Assembly (NCBI RefSeq): GCF_900129545.1
Contig: NZ_FQWB01000001.1
Coordinates: forward strand, 620,001-684,000
DNA: 64,000 nt
Source: Flavobacterium fluvii
GTDB taxonomy: Bacteria > Bacteroidota > Bacteroidia > Flavobacteriales > Flavobacteriaceae
Direction of reading: 5' to 3'
Shown here: one piece after another, positions 1 to 7,319 of the stretch
How positions within the stretch are numbered: position 1 is the stretch's first letter
Layout of the letters: each line of letters starts with the position of its first letter
The notes under the pieces: model-generated
Told to the model about the DNA's origin: nothing
The model's database searches: none
Seen by the model: only the letters and a program-made list of their open reading frames with translations
Program-made: the position numbers and the translations under genes

Positions 1-1
1 A

Positions 2-163
2 GTTTTAATAATCGGCTATCAGTTTAAAGGTAAAAAATTAATAATCAATATAAAGGACACTTACTTTGTTATGTCTTATTTTACATTGGCAATTTATATT
101 GCTTATGGAACAATAATAATCCAGATATTACTCTTTATTGTAAAATATTTGAAAAGCAGGTAA
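2..163 (+). CDS. 3' end of a membrane protein gene (partial)
   Basis: An open frame enters from the left edge and stops at TAA 161-163, giving the last 53 residues of a protein. The residues are strongly hydrophobic near the end (around MSYFTLAIYIAYGTIIIQIL), followed by a short basic tail ending KYLKSR, which looks like a final transmembrane helix with a cytoplasmic tail. The family cannot be told from this fragment. The start lies outside the window. Confidence 0.5.
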   Translation, partial: VLIIGYQFKGKKLIINIKDTYFVMSYFTLAIYIAYGTIIIQILLFIVKYLKSR

Positions 164-309
164 TTGTACCCAGTAGTTTTTGGCAAGAGTTAGAGAAAAT
201 TTGGGTTTGAATCTATCTAATTCCTATTATATATTTAAAAAGAATCCTAAAAAAATTGAGAATCTTTCAAACTATAACCATTATAAAAAATCGTTTAAAT
301 TCCAAAAGT

Positions 310-410
310 ATTGCCCTCATAATTTCAGACGCTTCCAGCGTGACAAACTAAATATAGCGCATTTATTACACATTAATATATTCTTGCTATTTGTCACGCT
401 GGAAGCGTCT
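310..410. repeat. Palindromic repeat, copy 1 (21-bp arms)
   Basis: Arms at 327-347 and 390-410 are perfect inverted copies of each other (core gcttccagcgtgaca and its complement) around a 42-base spacer. A leader, ttgccctcataatttc, precedes the left arm. The same leader and left arm recur at 757-798 on the other side of the GIY-YIG gene. The shape is that of a REP-like element; the region 164-423 holds nothing else I can name. Confidence 0.85.
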
Positions 411-423
411 CTAAATAAAACAA

Positions 424-732
424 CTAAAACAAATCGTTTAAAAAATTCCAATCTGGATTAATCGTATTAATCAATATTTCTTTTTTATCTCGTTTCAAAT
501 CTTTAATTTCTTTCTCACGAGCAATAGCAAGCTGTATCCAAGTAAAATGTTCATAATAAAGCAAAAATTCAACATTATATCGTGCAGTAAAACTATTTGG
601 ATTTGTTTTTTCTTTATGTTCTTGCAAACGTCGTTTTAGGTCATTTGTAACACCTGTATATAACACTGTTTTGTTTTTGTTAGTCAATATGTAAACATAA
701 AAACTGTAAATACCTTCTGTGTATTCTATCAT
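424..732 (-). CDS. GIY-YIG family nuclease (small, YhbQ/UPF0213-like)
   Basis: 102 residues, the usual size of single-domain GIY-YIG proteins. The motif reads YVYIL (residues about 12-16) then YTGVT (about 25-29), followed by the expected arginine in DLKRRL and a later glutamate in AIAREKEIK. These are the residues that form the active site in this family of DNA-cutting domains. No extra DNA-binding domain is present. The gene stands alone between two copies of a palindromic repeat in direct orientation (310-410 and 757-872), a setting like that of REP-associated transposases. Whether it acts on the repeats is inference. Function of stand-alone members is mostly unproven. Confidence 0.85.
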   Translation of the reverse strand: MIEYTEGIYSFYVYILTNKNKTVLYTGVTNDLKRRLQEHKEKTNPNSFTARYNVEFLLYYEHFTWIQLAIAREKEIKDLKRDKKEILINTINPDWNFLNDLF

Positions 733-756
733 AATGTACTCTTAAAATCTATTATT

Positions 757-872
757 ATTGCCCTCATAATTTCAGACGCTTACAGCGTGACAAACTAAGT
801 AGAGCGCGTTTGTTGCTCATCAATATATTACCAACCTATTTTTTTTTGCTATTTATCTCGCTTGAAGCGTTT
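757..872. repeat. Palindromic repeat, copy 2 (degenerate right arm)
   Basis: The leader and left arm (757-798) match copy 1 almost base for base, with one change in the arm (gcttacagcg for gcttccagcg). The right arm, about 851-872, is degenerate (tctcgcttgaagcgttt), so the hairpin is weaker than in copy 1. The copies lie in the same orientation on either side of the GIY-YIG gene. Confidence 0.75.
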
Positions 873-896
873 CAATTACCTTTTTTTTAAATTCGT

Positions 897-1997
897 TTAT
901 ATCGCCTCAAACAATTTCCCCGGCAAAGGTCGAATCACGCCTTTGAGTTCCATATTCAACAGCATTCCCGAGATTTTATAAATTGGGAAATCACATCGCA
1001 AAGCGATAATATCCATCAATTCTTTTCCGTTTTTTAGGAGATAATCATACACTTTTTGTTCGTCATTTTCGAGCGTGACGAAAAGTTGCTTTTGCACTGG
1101 TTTTGCCTTGCTTTCAATATCCCAATTCAGGATGTAAACCAAATCGGCGGCGCTGGTCAACAGGTTTGCTTTTTGGGTTTTAATCAAGTTGTTGCAACCT
1201 TGGCTGTATTTGTCGGTGGTTCGACCGGGAACGGCAAAAACATCGCGGTTGTAATCATTGGCAATATTGGCCGTGATTAACGAACCGCCTCTTTCGGCAG
1301 ATTCGATAACAATCGTGGCTTCTGAAATTCCTGCAACAATGCGGTTTCTACGAACAAAATTTTCTTTTTCGGGATTGGAGGAACTCCAAAACTCAGTCAT
1401 AAAACCTCCGTTTTGCTCTACTTTGGCCACGTATTTCTTGTGATTTTTGGGATAAATTTGGTTCAAGCCGTGCGCCACGACGCCAATAGTTTGCAAATCG
1501 TGTTCCATCGCCAATTGATGGGCAAAAATATCAACTCCATAAGCAAAACCGCTTATGATTACAGGATCAAGCGGCGCCAAATCTTCAATCAATTTTCGAC
1601 AAAATTCCATTCCGTAAGACGTGATTTGTCGCGTTCCCACAATGCTGATGGTTTTCTTGTTTTTCAAGTCGATATTTCCCGAAGTAAACAACAAAACAGG
1701 CCCATCAATGCAATGTTTCAACCGATCTGGATAATTTTCGTCCTGAAAATAGGCTACGTTGATTTCGTTTGATTTTATGAATTGAAGTTCTTGTTCTGCT
1801 TTTTCGAAAACGGTTTTGTTTTTTAATTTTTGCAATAAAACAGATCCTATTCCATCAATGGCAGCAATTTGGGAAGCTTTGGTCTTGAAAACTTCGGCTG
1901 CGTTTCCGCAATGAGCAATTAGTTTTTTGGCCATAATATCGCCCACGCCTTCCACTTGTTGCAATGCCAATAAATGAAATAAATCTTGGTCTGTCAT
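897..1997 (-). CDS. dprA: DNA-processing protein DprA (Smf)
   Basis: 366 residues, the normal length. An N-terminal helix-hairpin-helix region (about 5-60, with VEGVGD and IDGIGS) precedes the Rossmann-like DprA core. Diagnostic stretches are SIVGTRQ (118-124), SGFAYGVD (149-156), FVRRNRI (214-220) and ESAERGGS (232-239). A short winged-helix-like tail ends the protein. In characterised species DprA loads RecA onto incoming single-stranded DNA during natural transformation. The gene is monocistronic here, divergent from the HU/SPOR gene. No other competence gene is in view. Confidence 0.95.
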   Translation of the reverse strand: MTDQDLFHLLALQQVEGVGDIMAKKLIAHCGNAAEVFKTKASQIAAIDGIGSVLLQKLKNKTVFEKAEQELQFIKSNEINVAYFQDENYPDRLKHCIDGPVLLFTSGNIDLKNKKTISIVGTRQITSYGMEFCRKLIEDLAPLDPVIISGFAYGVDIFAHQLAMEHDLQTIGVVAHGLNQIYPKNHKKYVAKVEQNGGFMTEFWSSSNPEKENFVRRNRIVAGISEATIVIESAERGGSLITANIANDYNRDVFAVPGRTTDKYSQGCNNLIKTQKANLLTSAADLVYILNWDIESKAKPVQKQLFVTLENDEQKVYDYLLKNGKELMDIIALRCDFPIYKISGMLLNMELKGVIRPLPGKLFEAI

Positions 1998-2065
1998 ACT
2001 AATCGTTTGAACCTGAAATGTATAAAATTTTAGGCGGATTGTTAATAAAAATTGTGAATAAAATT

Positions 2066-2094
2066 TTGATAACTATTCTCAATGTATAACTTTG
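2066..2094 (+). promoter_or_regulatory. Bacteroidota-type promoter of the HU/SPOR gene
   Basis: TTG at 2066-2068, 18 bases, then TAACTTTG at 2087-2094 fits the TTG / TAnnTTTG pattern. The likely ATG at 2100 follows six bases after the -7 box, so the mRNA should be leaderless or nearly so. The in-frame ATG at 2082 lies inside the promoter and is therefore an unlikely start. Confidence 0.55.
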
Positions 2095-2099
2095 TAACT

Positions 2100-3044
2100 A
2101 TGAATATCGAACCTTACATCGCGCAACTCTTGTACCGTTACCAATGTGTAACCGTTCCTGGTTTCGGAGCTTTTTTGACCGAAATCCAATCGGCTCAATT
2201 AATTGAAAGCTCCCATTCGTTTTTTCCTCCAAAGAAAGTGATTTCTTTCAATGCCCATCTAAAAAACAACGATGGATTATTGGCGAATCACATTGCACAA
2301 GCCGAAAAAACGTCTTATGAATATGCCATCAGCGCCATTCAATACGAGGTTTTCAACTGGAAAAAAGCGTTACAGGAAAACGGATTGTTTTCCATCAAAA
2401 ACGTGGGGAATTTTTCGCTTAACGCCGATAAAAATTTGATTTTCACGCCTTACGACCAAACGAATTATTTGACTAATTCTTTTGGTTTGAGTGCTTTTGT
2501 TTCACCGATGGTGAAAAGAGAAATTTTCGAACAAAAAATCGAAGCTTTAGAAGAAGAAAAAGAAGTTATTGCTTTCGAGCCAGAAACTAGAACAGCAAGA
2601 CCTTATTTAAAATACGCCGCTATTTTTGTTCTTGGATTAGGTTTAACCGGCGTCATTGGTTATCCGGTTTACCAACAACAAATTGCCAATGAAACGATTA
2701 TTGTAGAACAATCTGTTCAAAAGCAAGTTCAAAACAAAATTCAAGAAGCCACTTTCTTCATTGAAAATCCAGTTCCTGCCGTAGCCGTGACACTTACCGT
2801 GAAAGAAGAAAAAATGTCTTATCACATTATGGCGGGTGCATTTAGAGACGAAAAAAATGCCCAAAAGAAATTCAAGGAATTATCCAGCCAAGGTTATAAA
2901 GCGCGTAGAATTCCACAAAACAAATACGGATTATTTCCTGTTCTTTACGGAAGTTACGCCACTTTTGCCGAAGCCGAAAAAGCAAGCCAGGAAATTCAAA
3001 AAACTGTAAATCCTGATGCTTGGGTGCTGGTTGAATCATTATAA
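2100..3044 (+). CDS. HU-CCDC81-like and SPOR domain protein
   Basis: 314 residues from the ATG at 2100, chosen because the upstream ATG at 2082 overlaps the promoter. The N-terminal part (about 1-130, starting MNIEPYIAQLLYRY, with VPGFGAF) resembles the HU-like CCDC81 domains of Bacteroidota. One transmembrane helix lies at about 171-190. The last 75 residues (YHIMAGAF to the end) form a SPOR domain, which in other bacteria binds septal peptidoglycan stripped of stem peptides. The topology would place SPOR in the periplasm and the HU-like part in the cytoplasm, so a link between DNA or division factors and the septum is possible, but that is inference. Confidence 0.85.
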   Translation: MNIEPYIAQLLYRYQCVTVPGFGAFLTEIQSAQLIESSHSFFPPKKVISFNAHLKNNDGLLANHIAQAEKTSYEYAISAIQYEVFNWKKALQENGLFSIKNVGNFSLNADKNLIFTPYDQTNYLTNSFGLSAFVSPMVKREIFEQKIEALEEEKEVIAFEPETRTARPYLKYAAIFVLGLGLTGVIGYPVYQQQIANETIIVEQSVQKQVQNKIQEATFFIENPVPAVAVTLTVKEEKMSYHIMAGAFRDEKNAQKKFKELSSQGYKARRIPQNKYGLFPVLYGSYATFAEAEKASQEIQKTVNPDAWVLVESL

Positions 3045-3049
3045 TTTAA

Positions 3050-3081
3050 AATCCTGTTCATTTTTCGAACAGGATTTTTTT
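3050..3081 (+). terminator. Rho-independent terminator after the HU/SPOR gene
   Basis: Hairpin with arms aatcctgttc and gaacaggatt, followed by a run of T. The complementary strand also has an A/T-rich flank, so it may serve the convergent helicase gene too. Confidence 0.85.
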
Positions 3082-3087
3082 TGCTGT

Positions 3088-5355
3088 TTAATTCAAACTC
3101 GCCTTGAACATTCTTAACTCTTCCCAAGTGAATTTATCGCCATATTTTTCTTTTAATGGCGAGATTGATTCTTCTTTGTAACCATAAAAAGCCTCGGTTA
3201 ATTCCTGTATTTTATCGTCAGGCAAAACATCATTGATGCTTATCGTTTTGGCAATAATTAATTTGGTTAAATGACTCAAAATAGTTTCCTCGGTAAACTT
3301 TCTAATCGCAGCAATTTCCTTGATAGTATTCTTTTCGAGCCACAATTCATAGGTTTCCTGAATCGTCGATTTCTTGGGTTCTTTTATTGCTTTTTTCTTT
3401 TTGGCGTAACGTTCAATATCGGCTTCATCTTCAATCAAGGTAATATTGACTTCCTTGAACTGATTTTGAATGGCCTCGGTTTTATGGCTGATGTATTTTT
3501 TGATTACATCCGAAGTTAATTTTTCCTTCGAAATCGTTTCTCCGGCCACCACGGTTTCAACCAGTAATTTGGCCTTCATCAATCGCAAAACGACCTTGGT
3601 TTGCAGTTCTTCCAAAACCATTAATTCATCATAAAAAGCTTTCGCCTTTTTGAGGCGTTTGACCTCTTCCACTTTCCAAAGAATTTCAAAAACCAAATCG
3701 TCCATTGGTTTGATAAAATAATTATATGCCGCTTGGAAACGTTCCGAAACGTGATTCAAATCGACGGTTTCCGTTTTGAAAATTTTATTCAATTGCAGAA
3801 TGAATTTTTGGGATGGATCCAAAAGCCTGTCTATGGCTTCCAATTGTTTTGCCGCCCAATTGGCCTGTTTGGATTTGGCCGAGCTTTCGGAATTATCCGA
3901 ATAACTAAACTTGTGATTGCGCCATTCTTGAGCCAATTCTGCCCAATCAAAACTGGTTGTCAAATAGTTGTGGATGAAATTCTTGGTTTCAAAGTGCAAA
4001 GCATTCGCTAAAAACGAATCAGAAGATTTGTTCAACGAATAATCCATCACGTCTTGATCGTTCGAAATACCGTTCATTCGCAACGGAGAAAGCAAAATTA
4101 AGCCTTTTAACGAACGCAAACGCGACAAAGCCACATATGCTTGTCCTGGAAGAAAAACTTGCGAAACATCGAGCGCAGCTTTGTCAAATGTCAATCCTTG
4201 GCTTTTATGAACGGTAATCGCCCAAGCGAGTTTTATTGGATAATGAACAAAAGTCCCCAAAACCTCCTCCTCGATTTCCTTGGTCAATTCATCCACTTTG
4301 TAACGAATGTTTTCCCATTCGTATTTCTCGACTTCGATGGTCGTGTTTTCTTCGGGAAAATGAACCAAAATCTCCTCTTTCGAAAGCGATTTTATAATTC
4401 CCATTTTGCCGTTGAAATACTTTTTGTCAAAAGACAAATCGTTTTTCACGAACATCACTTGTGCACCTACTTTCAACTTCAATTCTTCATCAACAGGATA
4501 TATTTTATCCGGGAAATCTCCGACAATCGATGGTTTGTAAACCACCAGCTTTCCTTCCAAATCTTCCAAAGCTTGGGCATTCATTGCGTCCGCTTTGGCA
4601 TTGTGGGTTGTCAAAGTGATGTAGCCTTTGTTGGCTTTCAAATCGAAATTAGGATTTACGTATTGGTTCAAATTTTGAATGTCTTCTGTAGAAATTTGAT
4701 TGTTTCTCAAATTGTTTAAAATCGAAATAAAAACATCATCTGTTTGACGAAAAATCTTGGACAATTCGATGTATAATGGCGGATTTTGCTGGATAACGTG
4801 CGAATGAAAAAAGAATTTTCCTTTGTAATACGTTCTTAAAGTTCGCCATTCCTCGTCTCGAATCACGGGCGGCAATTGCAATAAATCACCAATATACAAA
4901 ACTTGAACCCCACCAAATGGACTGCTTTTTTTGCGAACAGTTTGCATCATAAAATCCATCGCATCCAACAAATCAGCGCGAAGCATGCTCACTTCATCAA
5001 TGATCAACAACTCCATATTTCGAATAACCGATTTCTTTAAACCACTCATTTTGAAATGTCTTCGCAAAGTGGCTTTGGTTTCGAACTTGGTATTTTCCGA
5101 AAAATGTGGCAATGAATTATCTGGAATAAATCCACCAAAAGGCAACTGAAACATCGAATGAATCGTAACTCCACCGGCATTCAATGCCGCAATTCCCGTT
5201 GGCGCCACGACAACCGTATTCTTGTGTGTCGTTTGAATAATTTCACGCAGCAAAGTCGTTTTACCCGTTCCGGCTTTTCCCGTAAGGAAAACTGAACGAT
5301 GTGTCTGATTGATAAATTGCAGGGTGTAAACGGCGGCTTCGGAAATGGCTTGCAT
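3088..5355 (-). CDS. Pif1/RecD-like ATP-dependent DNA helicase
   Basis: 755 residues from the chosen start MQAISEAAVY; an upstream in-frame ATG at 5406 would add 17 residues overlapping the preceding terminator. Walker A is GKAGTGKT (about 26-33), Walker B is LLIIDEVSM (about 117-125), and the superfamily 1 C-terminal motif reads HKSQGLTFDKA with YVALSRLRS. The final 200 or so residues are helical and include a helix-turn-helix-like segment (TIKEIAAIRKFTEETILSHL). Such proteins unwind DNA 5'-3'. The family is widespread in Bacteroidota, usually annotated only as helicase. It lies downstream of the Skp gene, with a terminator between them. Confidence 0.88.
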   Translation of the reverse strand: MQAISEAAVYTLQFINQTHRSVFLTGKAGTGKTTLLREIIQTTHKNTVVVAPTGIAALNAGGVTIHSMFQLPFGGFIPDNSLPHFSENTKFETKATLRRHFKMSGLKKSVIRNMELLIIDEVSMLRADLLDAMDFMMQTVRKKSSPFGGVQVLYIGDLLQLPPVIRDEEWRTLRTYYKGKFFFHSHVIQQNPPLYIELSKIFRQTDDVFISILNNLRNNQISTEDIQNLNQYVNPNFDLKANKGYITLTTHNAKADAMNAQALEDLEGKLVVYKPSIVGDFPDKIYPVDEELKLKVGAQVMFVKNDLSFDKKYFNGKMGIIKSLSKEEILVHFPEENTTIEVEKYEWENIRYKVDELTKEIEEEVLGTFVHYPIKLAWAITVHKSQGLTFDKAALDVSQVFLPGQAYVALSRLRSLKGLILLSPLRMNGISNDQDVMDYSLNKSSDSFLANALHFETKNFIHNYLTTSFDWAELAQEWRNHKFSYSDNSESSAKSKQANWAAKQLEAIDRLLDPSQKFILQLNKIFKTETVDLNHVSERFQAAYNYFIKPMDDLVFEILWKVEEVKRLKKAKAFYDELMVLEELQTKVVLRLMKAKLLVETVVAGETISKEKLTSDVIKKYISHKTEAIQNQFKEVNITLIEDEADIERYAKKKKAIKEPKKSTIQETYELWLEKNTIKEIAAIRKFTEETILSHLTKLIIAKTISINDVLPDDKIQELTEAFYGYKEESISPLKEKYGDKFTWEELRMFKASLN

Positions 5356-5401
5356 AAGGCGTATAAATTTGAAAGCTAAAATATTGTTTTTGAGGAGACA
5401 A

Positions 5402-5433
5402 AACAAAAAATGTCACGCAATTGCGTGACATTT
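5402..5433 (-). terminator. Terminator after the Skp/OmpH gene (perfect palindrome)
   Basis: A perfect palindrome at 5408-5433 (arm aaatgtcacgcaa) is followed on the minus strand by TTTTTTGTTT. It stands between the Skp gene and the helicase gene, both on the minus strand, so it should separate their transcription. Confidence 0.8.
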
Positions 5434-5454
5434 GATAGGCTAATTTTACAGAAA

Positions 5455-6024
5455 TTATTTTTTAGCTTCCTCTTTTGTGGCTGAAGCTTTGTATTTTTCA
5501 TTCAATAATTTCACGATTTCTTTGGTGATGTCCAGTTTTTCTTCGGCATACAAAATAGATGCTGGTTCGCCAGTTCCGTAGATGTAAGTATATCCTTTTT
5601 CTTTACCGTAATCTTTGATGAATTTTTTCACGCCTGTAACTAAACTATCCATTTCAACACCAACTTCTTGTTGTAATTGTTGAGCCAATGCTTGTTGAGC
5701 TTGAGCTAATTGTTGCTCTCTTCTTTGCAATTCAGCACCTTTCTTTTGAGCCCATTCTTGACCGTTTGCTTGTGCCTGTGATTGAAAATTACTTGCCTCT
5801 TGTTTGAATCGATTAATTTCAGCTTCAAGCTGTCTTCCTTTTTCGTCTGCTTTGGCTTTGTACTTTTCTTGAATATCATTTGCCTCGGTATATTCTTTCA
5901 TTAAAACCGAAGTATCAACATAAGCTGTTTTTAATTCCTTGGCAGCTGCTGCAGGTTTTTCATTATTATTACAGGAAACTATTGTAATTGCAAGAGCAAT
6001 AATCACTATTATTTTTTTACTCAT
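5455..6024 (-). CDS. OmpH/Skp-family periplasmic chaperone, lipoprotein-like
   Basis: 189 residues from the start MSKKIIVIIALAITIVSC; the frame extends 35 residues upstream but those lack signal-peptide character. The lipobox-like IVSC suggests lipid attachment at about residue 17. The middle (about 50-130) is a long Gln/Ala/Glu-rich coiled coil of the kind that forms the tentacles of Skp. The C-terminal part includes GYTYIYGTGEPASILYA, typical of the family. Skp holds unfolded outer-membrane proteins in the periplasm. A lipid-anchored form is seen in several Bacteroidota. Confidence 0.85.
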   Translation of the reverse strand: MSKKIIVIIALAITIVSCNNNEKPAAAAKELKTAYVDTSVLMKEYTEANDIQEKYKAKADEKGRQLEAEINRFKQEASNFQSQAQANGQEWAQKKGAELQRREQQLAQAQQALAQQLQQEVGVEMDSLVTGVKKFIKDYGKEKGYTYIYGTGEPASILYAEEKLDITKEIVKLLNEKYKASATKEEAKK

Positions 6025-6103
6025 GTTTTCAATATTTTTTTTTGGGTATTCGTGAATCTTCGATTTCATTTTTATTTTTTTTCTGATTTTTAAGAATTGG
6101 TAA

Positions 6104-6111
6104 CAAAAATA
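6104..6111 (-). promoter_or_regulatory. Candidate -7 box for the Skp/OmpH gene
   Basis: On the minus strand the sequence reads TATTTTTG, matching TAnnTTTG, about 80 bases upstream of the start. No clear TTG box was found at the expected distance. The remaining gap to 6316 is AT-rich with no other feature seen. Confidence 0.35.
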
Positions 6112-6316
6112 TAAAAAAATAGATAGCATTGTTATAAAGTTGGAAAAATGCTACACTATTTATGGTATAAGAATTTGTTATTGTAATTTTAGAATTGATA
6201 ATTTGAATTGATTAAAACCGGCTTTATTAGCTTTAAAATAATCGATTTTCTCAAAAAAGACAACACAGATTAGTTTTGGCAGCGAAAACACTTCTTAAAA
6301 GCGCTTAAAATGATTT

Positions 6317-7165
6317 TCACTTGTTTTTTAGGATGTAAATGTGTGAAGAATACTCAAAATTCTCCTTGGCCTTCCAATTGGATTGTAATCCCGTTAAAAA
6401 AGCGCTGATGAAATTCATTTTACCGGATTTGTATTTTTCGGAAAGCAAACTCACATAAAAAGAGTCAAATTTCATTGGCAAGACTTTTTCCAATTTCATT
6501 TCTTCACTTTCGAAAAGCAATTGTATCGCCGTTTTGGAAAAATGCCAAAAATGAATCGGCACGTCAAAAGCTGCCCAAAATTTTCCGTAGTGTTTTGCAT
6601 CGAATGATTTGAAATTGGGAACTGCAATAATTAATGTTCCGGTTGGTTTTAGCAAACGTTTCAATTCTTTAATTTGTTTGTCTAAATCCGGAACGTGTTC
6701 CAAAACGTGCCACATCGAAATCACGTCAAAAGAATGATTTTCTAATTCACTTGTTTCCTCAACAAAAGAAACTCCTTTGTTTTTTGCAATTGCTTTTGCC
6801 CTGTCACTTGGTTCCACTCCAATTGTTTTCCAACCGTTATTTTTTGCCACAGACAAGAAATCTCCTGTACCTGCACCAATATCCAATATTCGTCCTTTAT
6901 TAGGTTGAAGTGAATTGATTAAATTCAATTTATTCTTTAAAGCAATACTTTTTATGAAATGGTATAATTTTTCAAACAAAGAACGTTTGTTGTCGGTATG
7001 AGAAATATAATCTTCGCTTTCGTAGTATTTACCCAAGTTTTCCAAACTCGGTTGCGGATGTGTAATCAACATATCCAGAGTTTCGTCATAGTACAAATCG
7101 AAAGTTTCTTGAGAAACCGAATAATCTTTTACAGTAAGAAAATGTTTTTTGTTTGAAATGTCCAT
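6317..7165 (-). CDS. Class I SAM-dependent methyltransferase
   Basis: 282 residues. The SAM-binding motif I is ILDIGAGTGDF (about 93-103), followed by GVEPSD as the acidic end of strand 2 and DVISMWHVLEHVPD as motif post-II. This is the Methyltransf_23/UbiE-like arrangement. The N-terminal 60 residues include YYDETLDMLITHPQP, seen in a Bacteroidota group of such enzymes. The substrate cannot be told; a small molecule or sugar is as likely as anything. It follows mnmG on the same strand and may be the last gene of the DUF4175-ybeY-mnmG run. Confidence 0.8.
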   Translation of the reverse strand: MDISNKKHFLTVKDYSVSQETFDLYYDETLDMLITHPQPSLENLGKYYESEDYISHTDNKRSLFEKLYHFIKSIALKNKLNLINSLQPNKGRILDIGAGTGDFLSVAKNNGWKTIGVEPSDRAKAIAKNKGVSFVEETSELENHSFDVISMWHVLEHVPDLDKQIKELKRLLKPTGTLIIAVPNFKSFDAKHYGKFWAAFDVPIHFWHFSKTAIQLLFESEEMKLEKVLPMKFDSFYVSLLSEKYKSGKMNFISAFLTGLQSNWKAKENFEYSSHIYILKNK

Positions 7166-7220
7166 TTATTAATTTTATTCTTTTTTTTAAATTTTCAACA
7201 ATACCAAGCCTTCACAAAGT

Positions 7221-7236
7221 AGTTTCACGTGGAACA
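7221..7236. other. parS-like site 1
   Basis: AGTTTCACGTGGAACA is the complement of TGTTCCACGTGAAACT, differing from the widely conserved parS TGTTTCACGTGAAACA at two positions. It lies between the methyltransferase gene and mnmG. ParB-family proteins bind such sites near the replication origin. Confidence 0.6.
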
Positions 7237-7319
7237 AATGATTTTAGATTGTTGATTAACGATGTAAGATTGCAGATTTAAATCAAAAATCGTTAATCCA
7301 CAATCTGAAATCACAAATC

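Noticed and set aside
180..461. Plus-strand open frame of 93 codons
   Set aside because: It crosses the palindromic repeat and runs into the GIY-YIG gene on the other strand; composition is low-complexity and there is no family character.
2082..2099. Upstream ATG as start of the HU/SPOR gene
   Set aside because: It overlaps the promoter; translation from it would need an mRNA that starts further upstream.
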